64,000 nucleotides of DNA from contig BJOX01000057.1 in assembly GCA_009731375.1 (NCBI GenBank), positions 662,001-726,000 on the forward strand, read 5' to 3'. The DNA comes from Paulinella micropora. Lineage: Eukaryota > Cercozoa > Imbricatea > Euglyphida. The translations under genes and the position numbers were made by a program. Positions 15,577-26,937 of this stretch are shown one piece after another. A model generated the notes under the pieces. That model searched no databases, had not been told where the DNA came from, and was given only the letters and a program-made list of their open reading frames with translations. Within the stretch, counting starts at the first letter, position 1; each line of letters starts with the position of its first letter.

Positions 15577-18500
15577 TCAACCGCGAATGTGGAAGCCGAG
15601 CGGGATGCTGTCGTTATTGTTAATGAACTTACGGCCCGCCCATTTATTCTCATTAACTTGTTTTTTAACATTAGTCATATGTAAAATGCTAAAATGTGGG
15701 ACTTGTTGTTGTTTGCTGTTTCTATCGATGTGTATTTTTTTCATTTGAAAGCCCTTTACATTTTCAATGCTACCGCCTTTGTCCATCTTATCAAATGTAT
15801 CATAGTTTAGCTGATTAGCATCTAAGCCTTTACCCCTAAAATGGAAATATCTTTTAACTCCATTTTCAGACACTATTTTAACTCCTTTTGAAATATGTTT
15901 TAAGTCGTTCTTGGTCATTCCTTCCGTAAAGGAATCCTTCGTTGTGAATTCTAACATATAAAGTTTCGGTGCTATCCACACACCTTTTATAATCTTACAT
16001 CCATCGCCTAAATCGTCTCCAATACCACCCAATTTTTATTACCCATATTCTTTACATACTTGGCACATCTCGCGTGGATTTGTAAGCTGTCTGTGTCGGT
16101 GTAGTAAAAGTCGTCTTCAATGGTTCCGTTCGGGTTGGCTTCCTTAATATACTTATACATAATACGACGGCTGTATGCTAGAATGAATGCCCCATAGTGT
16201 GAAGGCTTGGTTATGCTACTCTCTAATAAAATTGGATTGCGAGGTAAGCCCGATATGTGCCATAAATCTTTTCCTTGTTGGTCCGTAAATTTAACTATGT
16301 CAGTTATTTGATTGCTATTCCAGAATTTCCAGTAATCTTCATTAGTTTGTATATATGTTGTTATTGAAGGTATAGGTCGTTGTATCATCTTACCGTATAG
16401 ACTATTCATAAATAATTTGGCGAGCAAATATTGCGGGCTACCTTTCTCCGCATTTTCCTTCGCTTTGAACATATCGTCTATGTATTGTTTGAAAACACAT
16501 TCAGATTTGACTGTGTAGTATCCTTTATGAATGTGGACCGTATAACCTTCGGCTACCATATCCTCAATATCTACACTCGTCAGCCATTGGTCCTTCATAT
16601 CTTCTAGTCGCCATTTAAGAGACCCCATTTTGTCTCTCTGTCCAATCCTTGAATGTAATATGTTTTTTGGTGAGATGTAGTCAAGGTTGTAAATACCGAT
16701 TTGAAGGTTTCGCGGGTCAAATGGTCCGATTGTTTCCAGTATATCGCCCACCATAAAAGCTAATAACATCGCGGTTGGATACAAAGATACGACATCCGCA
16801 TCTACTAGGTAGTCTATTATTTCGTCAAAGGTGATTTCTTTTTTTAGGTATCTTTCATACTGCTTAGAAATAAACCGCCTCTTAGATGGGTAAGTCCTTC
16901 CGCCGATAATGGCTTTTCTAAATGCTCTTTCCTGCTCCACCGTTGGAAGTCTCACCTCATATTTACCGTCTACATATTTTTTCCATATGTTAAAAGCTAG
17001 ACTTGAAGTTGAAATATATGAAGTTAGATTGACCTTATGAGCTGTAAATATCGTTGTGTTTAACTTATCGTATAATTCCTTCAAACCCATAACATCATTC
17101 CTTAGATAAACCAAACAGTCTTGCTTCATCTTTTCTTCCATATCTTCCCATCTGCGGGCTTGCTCGTGGTCAAAGTCTCCTTTTAGGATTTCGCATCCCA
17201 TACTTTCAAGATTTGCTTTAAGACTTCCTTGTGTATGCTTACACATATCCCACATCTTAACATTTTCAAACTCTAAGCAGATAATAGAGCCGTTATTAAT
17301 TTTTGAAGACTTAATCTTAATACCCCTTCTGATTAATTCTTGGTGTATGAAGTAGTGGTCAAAGTTCGCTCCATTAAAACCATTAACATATAGAACGGGC
17401 GGTTTGTCCTTTTTATCCTTCGGCACCCATCCTGATTTTGTCTTCTCGCCTCGTTTAATTAGTAGGTCTACGAATTGGCTGACACAATCTTTACCAGCTA
17501 TGTATTTGAAACCCTCAGACCCCTGAGTATATCCGACTATGTAGCAGTCGTGGATATCGTATCCGACCGCGATGGTTTTATTTCTAAATGTTTCCAAATC
17601 GTAATGGAGAACTTGGTCGTTATTTATTTTTTCTTCTGTGTGTAGTTTAGTTATTAAATGTCTTTTGCCATTCTTCTTCAATCTAATATCAGTAAATTTT
17701 TTCCTGTTGAGATTACATTTATGTTTGTTCAAATATAACTTTAAGCAGTCTTCGCACCGCTTCTTGAATTGCTTAACCAATCCGTAATAGTGGTTATTCT
17801 CCAAAAAGATTAGTTTGTCAGGTTCTTGTCCTTCTTCATTTGTGCTGACTGTTTCCTTCATAATGTGGTCCGTTATTTCATATGTTTTCCCTTCCTTCGT
17901 ATATTTTTTCAATATTTGGACTGCTATTGAAAATGGTATAGGGGAGTTTGGCGGAAGGTTGAATTCGGCTCTGACAATATTACAGCGGTTCTTATTCATC
18001 GGTTGAATATTTAGAATATCCTTACATAAGAAGAATAGACAGTTGTTATTTTTGCTGGGTGGTGATATCTTTCTACCTTCTTCAACCTTCTCCCTCTTTT
18101 CGGTTTTTCCTTCATAGCATCCTCCACCGTTTTCTTGAACTATGGTTATTTCCACATATCTTATGTTTCTTTCATATCCTCTATCGCTGGCTTCAATATT
18201 GATTATGTTGAACTCGTTCAGAGCATCCATAAATACGGTATCGTATTGGCGGAGTTGAAATGAATTAAAACTTTTCTTTTTTAGATAGTGGTCGTATCGC
18301 TCATTAGCAGGAGCTGTGGAGTATGTTATAGATATATTGACATCCGCATTACTCGTCATACCTTCCCTTCTGGCATATCTTATAGCGGGTATCAATACCT
18401 TCTCTTCCAATGTGTCTGTATCGTAGAAGCTTATATCTAAGTCCCTAAATTTGAATGTGAGAGAGTTCAGCCGATTATCCCTCCTAACTTCGTACTCGTT

Positions 18501-18698
18501 TGCTCTAAACTCTCGTCTCTTCGCTTCCCTAGTCTTAGCCTCGCGGAGATTAACCCTTGTATTACTACGAATGTTAGATAAAAGGTCCTGGCGGTTTCTT
18601 TTATCTTTCGTTTCAACCCTTCTCAGCTTAGCCTTCGCTTGTAATAGTTCCACATTCTTCTTGTTCGGTCTAGGGGGTAGAGGTGGCTTGTATGACAT
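15577..18698 (-). CDS. Protein-primed family-B DNA polymerase, one frameshift
   Basis: The main frame (16008-18698, 896 codons) carries the exonuclease motifs VLHYDLETFRN, NGFNGANFDHYF and YLRNDVMGLKEL, then polymerase motif A DADVVSLYPTAM, motif B LFMNSLYGKM and motif C YTDTDSLQI. This is the set of protein-primed PolB enzymes that replicate Polintons, adenoviruses and phi29-like phages. The last 150 residues continue in a second frame (15577-16032) with GDDLGDGCKIIKG and IAPKLYMLEF, clearly the same gene. The shift is -1 at or near an A5 run on the minus strand (about 16034-16040), consistent with one missing base. A basic N-terminal extension of about 100 residues precedes the conserved core. 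Polymerase activity depends on whether the shift is real. Confidence 0.9.
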
Positions 18699-18847
18699 TT
18701 TGTATGAGGTATATTATGGAATAGATTTTTGGTTTGGAATTAATCCTAATGATTTATATTATAGTTGTAATATTTGTTTAGATGATAATTATATAAATGT
18801 AAAAAAAATTTATTGGAAAAAATAATTAATTGTAATTGTAATTAGTT

Positions 18848-19102
18848 TTACCGTATTTCAACTTCTACAACACTTTCCATTTTTTGTTTCTTTTTCATCG
18901 CATATCGCTCCTTCCTTTTCGCCGATATTGCTTCTTTATTCCTTTCATAATATGAAACACCAGCCTTTCTATACATTTCTGGGTTTTTTAAGACATATCT
19001 TCTTGAAGCCTCGTAATGAGTTTTTTTCTTTTCTTCATCAGATGTATATTTAGCAGGTCGCCCTAACTTTACAGAGCAGACTGGTCCGCTTTGTGACTGC
19101 AT
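18848..19102 (-). CDS. Small basic DNA-binding-like protein (AT-hook-like GRP)
   Basis: An 84-residue protein with GRPAKYTSDEEKKK near the N-terminus, reminiscent of an AT-hook followed by a charged helix, then repeated basic helices (YERNKEAISAKRKERY). Similar short GRP-x-KY proteins are common in large DNA viruses; I do not know a function. Its ATG (19100-19102) directly abuts the 27-bp conserved box at 19104-19130, which here is in reverse orientation relative to the gene. Confidence 0.55.
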   Translation of the reverse strand: MQSQSGPVCSVKLGRPAKYTSDEEKKKTHYEASRRYVLKNPEMYRKAGVSYYERNKEAISAKRKERYAMKKKQKMESVVEVEIR

Positions 19103-19103
19103 A

Positions 19104-19130
19104 GAACCTTTTGAAAAAGCTTCACCAAAA
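19104..19130 (+). repeat. 27-bp conserved box, third copy
   Basis: Identical over 27 bases to 8105-8131 and 11534-11560. Here the plus-strand orientation points away from the minus-strand gene starting at 19102, and no plus-strand gene follows, so it may work in both orientations or serve the minus-strand start. Confidence 0.65.
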
Positions 19131-19189
19131 CTCTATATGTATATTGTTATATAATAATAATCATAATTATATAAATTAAAAATTAATTC

Positions 19190-19492
19190 TTATTGTTTTA
19201 CTTGAACTGTTATCTCCATTCCGTAATTCTTACCTAGACCGCCACCATATACTTTATAATGAACTTTTCGTTTTTCTGGTAGTTTCTCGTTTATTTCTTT
19301 TGCTAGTTCTTTCGCCACATAACCCAAATGTTTTCCATCACTTGTTTCAACTTTAATAGCATTTTTGTCAAATTGATTATTCGGTTCTTTCACTATATAA
19401 ACATTCGTTCTTGGATTGCGAATGAGATATATTAAATTATTTTGTCTCCCCTCAAATGTCACCCCGACGACTTTCGTTCCGATGAACACCAT
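19190..19492 (-). CDS. HIRAN-domain protein
   Basis: A 100-residue stand-alone HIRAN domain: VVGVTFEGRQNN near the start, then EPNNQFDKNAIKV and GKHLGYVAKELAKE. HIRAN domains bind 3' DNA ends or damaged/stalled DNA and are often fused to helicases; stand-alone viral versions occur. It is the last recognisable gene before the right end of the provirus, in line with a replication or end-binding role, which is inference. Confidence 0.8.
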   Translation of the reverse strand: MVFIGTKVVGVTFEGRQNNLIYLIRNPRTNVYIVKEPNNQFDKNAIKVETSDGKHLGYVAKELAKEINEKLPEKRKVHYKVYGGGLGKNYGMEITVQVKQ

Positions 19493-19800
19493 TTCTATTA
19501 GTTCTATATAGTTGTTATTATATTTTTTGATGATAATTAATTAAATGATAAATAATTAAATGATAAATAATTAAATGATTAATATTTAAATTTCGTTTCC
19601 TTTTTGATTTCGTCTTGATTTCCTCTTGTTTGCTGATTTTTGGAGATTTTGGTCTGTTAAGACACTTTTCACTATCATAGAGTGCATTTTTCCTAAAAAT
19701 GACCCTATGAAAAGTGTAATTATCTTCTCGTATTGCATCGATTAGCGGTGAATCATAGCTTCGCTATAAGTCATATATATATATATTGACAAAAAGGCAG
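19493..19800. other. Right-end region of provirus with nested palindromes
   Basis: No ORF is present. A short tandem repeat of AAATGATAAATAATT type lies at about 19540-19590. A nested inverted repeat follows: ACACTTTTCA (19662-19671) pairs with TGAAAAGTGT (19708-19717), and inside it CATTTTT (19685-19691) pairs with AAAAATG (19695-19701). A further TAGCTTCGCTA hairpin and an (AT)n tract come at about 19757-19790. Base composition changes near 19,800, so I place the element boundary there. The terminal repeat cannot be confirmed without the left end. Confidence 0.45.
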
Positions 19801-21567
<1,767 letters not shown>

Positions 21568-21568
<1 letters not shown>

Positions 21569-22140
21569 CACAGACTTCCTTGGTTGACGAAATCAGAAGC
21601 TCCATTATCGATATCTCATCAGTTGATCTCATCACTTACTCCACGGAGTGAACCAAGGCCACTTGAGGTGTCACTGACCCTCCCTTGGGCTTGGTTTTTT
21701 GAAATGGGTGCCATCTGTCGACAGACAGAGAATTAGGGGATGGTGTGGGTGTGCTGGGACCGCGGTGGGGTGTCTTATGTGTGCCTAGCCATACGCCTAT
21801 AAGTCACATGCCGAAATAGCGACGGGAAGCACAATCCTGTTCCCTCAGGGTGCCCTTTCTCGCTTGTTGAGCCCGGAATAAAACCCACAGTGCTCTGTCG
21901 GTTTATACTAGACTGTCGAACAGTCTCGAAACTCCATCTGCTTACTGGGTCCTCTGTAATGGAGGTGGGAGCTCGTTCTGCAAGGGGCGCTTATGGAACG
22001 AGCCCTGGCCCCGCCTGGTACTAGGGAGATTTGGTATCGCCTGTATCAGTCCCTTCCGTGCAAACATCACGGCTTAGCTGGGCATCGGGTTAATACTTTA
22101 CCCACAGACTTCCTTGGTTGACGAAATCAGAAGCTCCTTT
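21568..22140 (+). repeat. Duplicated exon-like 36-bp segment around a unique stretch
   Basis: The sequence from 21568 (CCACAGACTTCCTTGGTTGA and the next 16 bases) recurs at 22102-22137. Each copy lies at a microsatellite boundary and begins with a CACAG splice-acceptor-like signal; both continue with GATATCTCATC nearby. Between them is about 460 bases of unique sequence in which I see no gene. Confidence 0.5.
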
Positions 22141-22162
22141 TTTCTGACATTAGTCGATATCT

Positions 22163-22163
22163 C

Positions 22164-22222
<59 letters not shown>

Positions 22223-22342
22223 CATCTATCTATCTATCTATCTACCATCCTACCTACCTATCTATCTATCTATCTATCTATCTACCTTATCTATCTTATC
22301 TATCTATCTATCCTATCCTATCCTATCCTATCCTATCCTATC

Positions 22343-22382
<40 letters not shown>

Positions 22383-22402
22383 TTACCTACCTACCTACCT
22401 AC

Positions 22403-22485
<83 letters not shown>

Positions 22486-22760
22486 ATCTATTTACATACA
22501 TGCATACATGCATAAATACATACATACCTACATATATACATACATACATACACAGATGCGTACGTACATGCATACGTACATACGCATATGCATGCATGCA
22601 TGCATGCATACATACATACCTGCATACATACGTGCATAAATGTATGCACACAACCGTGATACATCATACATTCACACATACATACATACATACCTACATG
22701 CATACATATATATACATACATTCATATTTACGCATGCATACAGATATACATGCGTACATA
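22163..22760. repeat. TATC and CATA microsatellites
   Basis: (TATC)n with CCTAT variants runs to about 22490, then CATACATG-type repeats to about 22760. Nothing coding is supported. Confidence 0.93.
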
Positions 22761-22914
22761 CATCAGTCAAGAGGCGGACGATGCGACAGTCTCAACAAGC
22801 TTTTAGTGCTCGTCAAACGCACAGATCCTAGTTCTGAACTGTATGTATCTTTATATATGTCTATGTATATATATGTGCATGTATTCATGCATGCAAGTAC
22901 TAATATGGTTCCTA

Positions 22915-23500
22915 TGAGGCGGATTTCCGGGAAGCAGGTTGCATTTTGCTCAATTTTCACGCAAATTAAGGTCAAAATCGGCGCTGATCTCTGGGACCCG
23001 CTCCATGCGGTTAGGAGTCTTGGATGCATATGTTCTACCGCTGCAGAAAGCGTTGTGTGCAAACGTTCACCACGCTTTCATTCGTCATGACATATGCCCA
23101 GAATGCAAGCACGACTGAGAGTGAAGCGCTTCAAAGCTGAGATTGCCTATAAAATTACGCAGGCAAGTGAAGTTTCAGCGATTTTAGAAGGAGGAACTTA
23201 GTTATGAAGCGTTTCGCATATGTCATGGCCAAGTGAAAGCGCGTTGAGCTCGTTTGCATACAGCGCCTATTGACACACAGCAAAGGCTGTTCCCAGGAGC
23301 CAACGCCGATTTTAACCGTACTTTATGGAAAAAATTGTAGCAAAATGAATCCTGATTCACGGAAATCCACCCGTATGAACCGCATTAGAATGCGAGCACC
23401 AGCTGAGAGCGAAGCGCGCTTCGCAACTAAGATAGGCAAGTGAATTTCCGGCCATGTAGGCAAGCGAATTTCCGGCCATGTCGGAGGGAGGAACTAGACC
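22915..23500. mobile_element. Degenerate foldback (MITE-like) element
   Basis: The segment from about 22919 (GGATTTCCGGGAAGCAGG, then CATTTTGCT, AAAATCGGCG, CATGACATATGC) reappears in inverted orientation between about 23205 and 23375, with many substitutions. A direct repeat is also visible: AGAATGC.AGCAC..CTGAGAG.GAAGCGC at about 23101 and about 23390, each followed by GGCAAGTGAA and GGAGGAACT. No transposase is present. I infer a nested non-autonomous foldback element. Confidence 0.5.
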
Positions 23501-23599
23501 GGAAGAAGGCCACGAAGAGGCCGTAGCTCGCATGCAAGATCTCTCTGATGATGACGGTCTCTCACCAAGGAGATGCGTGCATACAAACGGACATAACGT

Positions 23600-23718
23600 G
23601 CATACATACATTATGCATACATACATACATACATACATACATACATACATGCATACATACATACATGCATGCATGCATGCATGCATGCATGCATGCATGC
23701 ATGCATATACTTAGACAT

Positions 23719-23751
<33 letters not shown>

Positions 23752-24028
23752 CACAAAGATAGCAGTGGAGTGGTAGCAGCAGCAGAAGCGCAGCAGAGGG
23801 TAGCGGTAGTAGCAGCAGCAGTAGTAGTGCAGCGCGAAAAAGAAATTGCAAGAAGTCTCTGATGATGACGGTATCTCTCTTCATGATATGACTGTCGGTG
23901 CTGCACCAAAATGCTTATCATTTTTTTTTTTTTTTTTTAATATATGTATATATTATTATTAATTATTATTATTTTTTTTTATTGCGCTGTAGTAGTAGTA
24001 GTAGTAGTACTAGCAGTAGTAGTAGCAA

Positions 24029-24075
<47 letters not shown>

Positions 24076-24078
24076 CTC

Positions 24079-24111
<33 letters not shown>

Positions 24112-24224
24112 GTACTACTACTACTACTACTACTACTTACTACTTACTAGTACTACTACTACTACTATTATTATTATCATTATTATATATTATTATTATT
24201 ATTATCATTATTATTATTATCATT
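23600..24224. repeat. CATA, GTA, CTA and ATT microsatellites
   Basis: A series of short tandem repeats, interrupted by about 170 bases (23750-23930) that include AGTCTCTGATGATGACGGT, a segment also present at about 23541. The preceding ORF start at 23478 (MSEGGTRPEEGHEEAV) could be an early exon of the large gene downstream, but no clear splice donor supports it. Confidence 0.75.
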
Positions 24225-24634
24225 AGCCCAATGGCCTCAAGGCGTTAAACTGTGACGCCAACTCATAACCCTTTGGTGGTAGATGCTGGGGAGGAGGGTC
24301 GTTGCGCGCGTAAAAGATCTTAAACTCCGCATGTGCTGGTTGATAGCCCAGGACCCAGCAGACACCAGATTGTTATGGGTGGGGTTTCGAGGCAGCTCTA
24401 GCAACCGCGCTTGGTGTATGCACTTGCACATTCGGTGACGTCTTGCAAGAGGTTGCTGGGACTGCGGAATAACCTCGGCTTAGTGCAGTCTTGCCCTCAG
24501 GAGCTCCATCGGTGGCCCCGATCATCAGGCGAGAGACTGACACGGGGGGGTGGAGGACCTCGAACAAGGGTATTGGAGGCTTATGTCCGTTGAGGATATG
24601 CCATTAGCTGCATCAGTACGCCTCAGATATAGTA
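24225..24634. repeat. 410-bp dispersed repeat, copy 1
   Basis: Begins AGCCCAATGGCCTCAAGGCG just after an (ATT)n tract and ends CAGATATAGTA. It is nearly identical to 24718-25129; the few differences I saw are a G/A change and a one-base insertion before a G run. A third, truncated copy starts at 36998. No pol III promoter boxes or long ORFs are obvious; I cannot assign a class. Confidence 0.75.
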
Positions 24635-24717
24635 AATCTGCCTTGGAGTGTTGACTGTGACATATTTGAGGGAAATCCCGATGAAAAAACCTAGTCACAC
24701 TTGCTAAACAGAGTTCC

Positions 24718-25129
24718 AGCCCAATGGCCTCAAGGCGTTAAACTGTGACGCCAACTCATAACCCTTTGGTGGTAGATGCTGGGGAGGAGGGTCGTTGCGC
24801 GCGTAAAAGATCTTAAACTCCGCATATGCTGGTTGATAGCCCAGGACCCAGCAGACACCAGATTGTTATGGGTGGGGTTTCGAGGCAGCTCTAGCAACCG
24901 CGCTTGGTGTATGCACTTGCACATTCGGTGACGTCTTGCAAGAGGTTGCTGGGACTGCGGAATAACCTCGGCTTAGTGCAGTCTTGCCCTCAGGAGCTCC
25001 ATCGGTGGCCCCGATCATCAGGCGAGAGACTGACAACGGGGGGGGTGGAGGACCTCGAACAAGGGTATTGGAGGCTTATGTCCGTTGAGGATATGCCATT
25101 AGCTGCATCAGTACGCCTCAGATATAGTA
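24718..25129. repeat. 410-bp dispersed repeat, copy 2
   Basis: Near-identical direct copy of 24225-24634, separated from it by 83 bases, and running directly into an (ATT)n tract at its 3' end. Association of all copies with (ATT)n suggests a non-LTR type element with an ATT tail or target preference. Confidence 0.75.
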
Positions 25130-25251
25130 TTATTATTATTATTATTATTATTACTTTTACTTCTACTACTACTGCTACTGGAGCTGGTTTGTTCTTTTCT
25201 TCTTCTTCTCCTCCTCCTTCTTACATCTCTTCCTCTTCCTGCTTTTTGTAG

Positions 25252-25510
25252 ATCAGGACACTGCTGATGGCGTCGCGGACTTGTGCAACCAGGGGCGGAT
25301 GGAAGATGTAAAAGATATTCCAACCGATGCTAGTGAGTCCTCATCCATGCAGCTCACAGACTCGCATGAAATAGTGCCGGACAAGGAAGATTCCTAGTTA
25401 CAGGATGCTGCTAGGAGTAGATAATCTCCCTTTTCCATCCTCCTCCCTTTTCTTCTTCTTCTTCTTCTTCTTCTTCTTCTTCTTCTTCTTCTTCTTCTTC
25501 TTCTTCTTCT

Positions 25511-25600
<90 letters not shown>

Positions 25601-25723
25601 CTTTCTTCTTTCTTCTTCTTCTTCTTCTTCTTCTTCTTCTTCTTCTTCTTCTTCTTCTTTCTTCTTCTTGTACTCCTGCTCCCTTATTGATGCGATTCTT
25701 TGCTTCTCTTTTTTGCGTTGTGA

Positions 25724-25763
<40 letters not shown>

Positions 25764-25811
25764 GTAGTACTGCTGCTGCTGCTGCTACTACTACTGTTCC
25801 TGCTGCTCCTG

Positions 25812-25875
<64 letters not shown>

Positions 25876-26639
25876 TACTTCTACTACTAACTAAAACAGG
25901 GATACAGCAGTCCTACACGTCGTTGATCAGCGACGGGTACTCGAAGCAAAAGCCATCGCATCTGGAGCCATCGTCGTCTGCTTCTCCGTTCGCTGCTTCT
26001 TATGTTCACCAACAGCATCATGTCCACGAGCCGCTCAAGCTTGATGGCAACATCGGCATCGAAGCTCCTGTTACTGCAGCAGATGCCCCGGGCCCTGGGC
26101 AGCTAAGTTCACAGGGCAAAGAGGAGGATCTCAAGCAAGAACTGAGCAAAAAGAGGCAAAGGCAGGACAGTGAGGAGGCGGATACCGAAAGGCACTGGGA
26201 AGGAAGAACGAAGAATCAGAAAAACGACAACGACTGTGAGAAGGGCGTTTCATCTTTTTGCTTAGAACCAACGAGCATGCACAGGGGAGGAGCTAAGCAA
26301 GAGGAGAGAGATGGGAAAGACAGCAAGGATTTGGGGGAGGCCGATGGGATGAAGGAGCAGGAGATAGGAAGGAGGCGAGTGAGGAGGCGCAAGGAGGGGA
26401 GCGAGGAAACCGGGGCCAGGAAACGGCGTAGGCAAGAACACCTGCCCGACAACGAGAGCAAAGAGGAGGAGGCAGGGGAAAAGAAGAGGGATGAAGCAGA
26501 TCCCCTGGGCTGCTGGCTGGGTCGTGCGGAAGAGCTCCTGGAGCAAGCACAGCAGAAGTACGAAGCGGAACTGTCTGCAGGGGCGAACGTAGTTCTTGAA
26601 GATGCAGAGCAGGTAGCCACAGCTAGTGATGACTTTGGG
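25252..26639 (+). CDS. Charged N-terminal exons of the GTPase-SecA-VWA gene
   Basis: Exon 25252-25332 follows a TTTTTGTAG acceptor and ends at a strong GTGAGT donor. The intron 25333-25899 contains (TTC)n, a long T run and (CTA)n. Exon 25900-26639 begins after AAAACAG and encodes about 246 residues that are rich in Lys, Arg and Glu (for example GRRRVRRRKEGSEE), with a helical end AEELLEQAQQKYEAEL. It looks disordered or coiled-coil, perhaps nuclear-localised, without a known domain. The donor at 26640 leads into a TATC-rich intron. Confidence 0.6.
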
Positions 26640-26937
26640 GTATCTATCTATTTCTCTATTTACCTATCTGTCGATCAATCTATCTAACTATCTATCTAAA
26701 CACTATCTATCTATCCGTTGTCTGTCTATCTTTCTGTGTCTGCAGTCTGTCTATCAACCTACATATCTGCCTATCTATCTGGTTGGAAATGGGACCACTC
26801 ATCAGTCATTTCTTCCCAAAAATACAGGGTGTCTGTGAGGTGGACTGGCGCACTATATGCTTGGCTTCAACAATTATTTTAAATACGCAATCGCTCTAAG
26901 CTCGTATCTACTTTGCCATGATGATTATGCAATGTAG

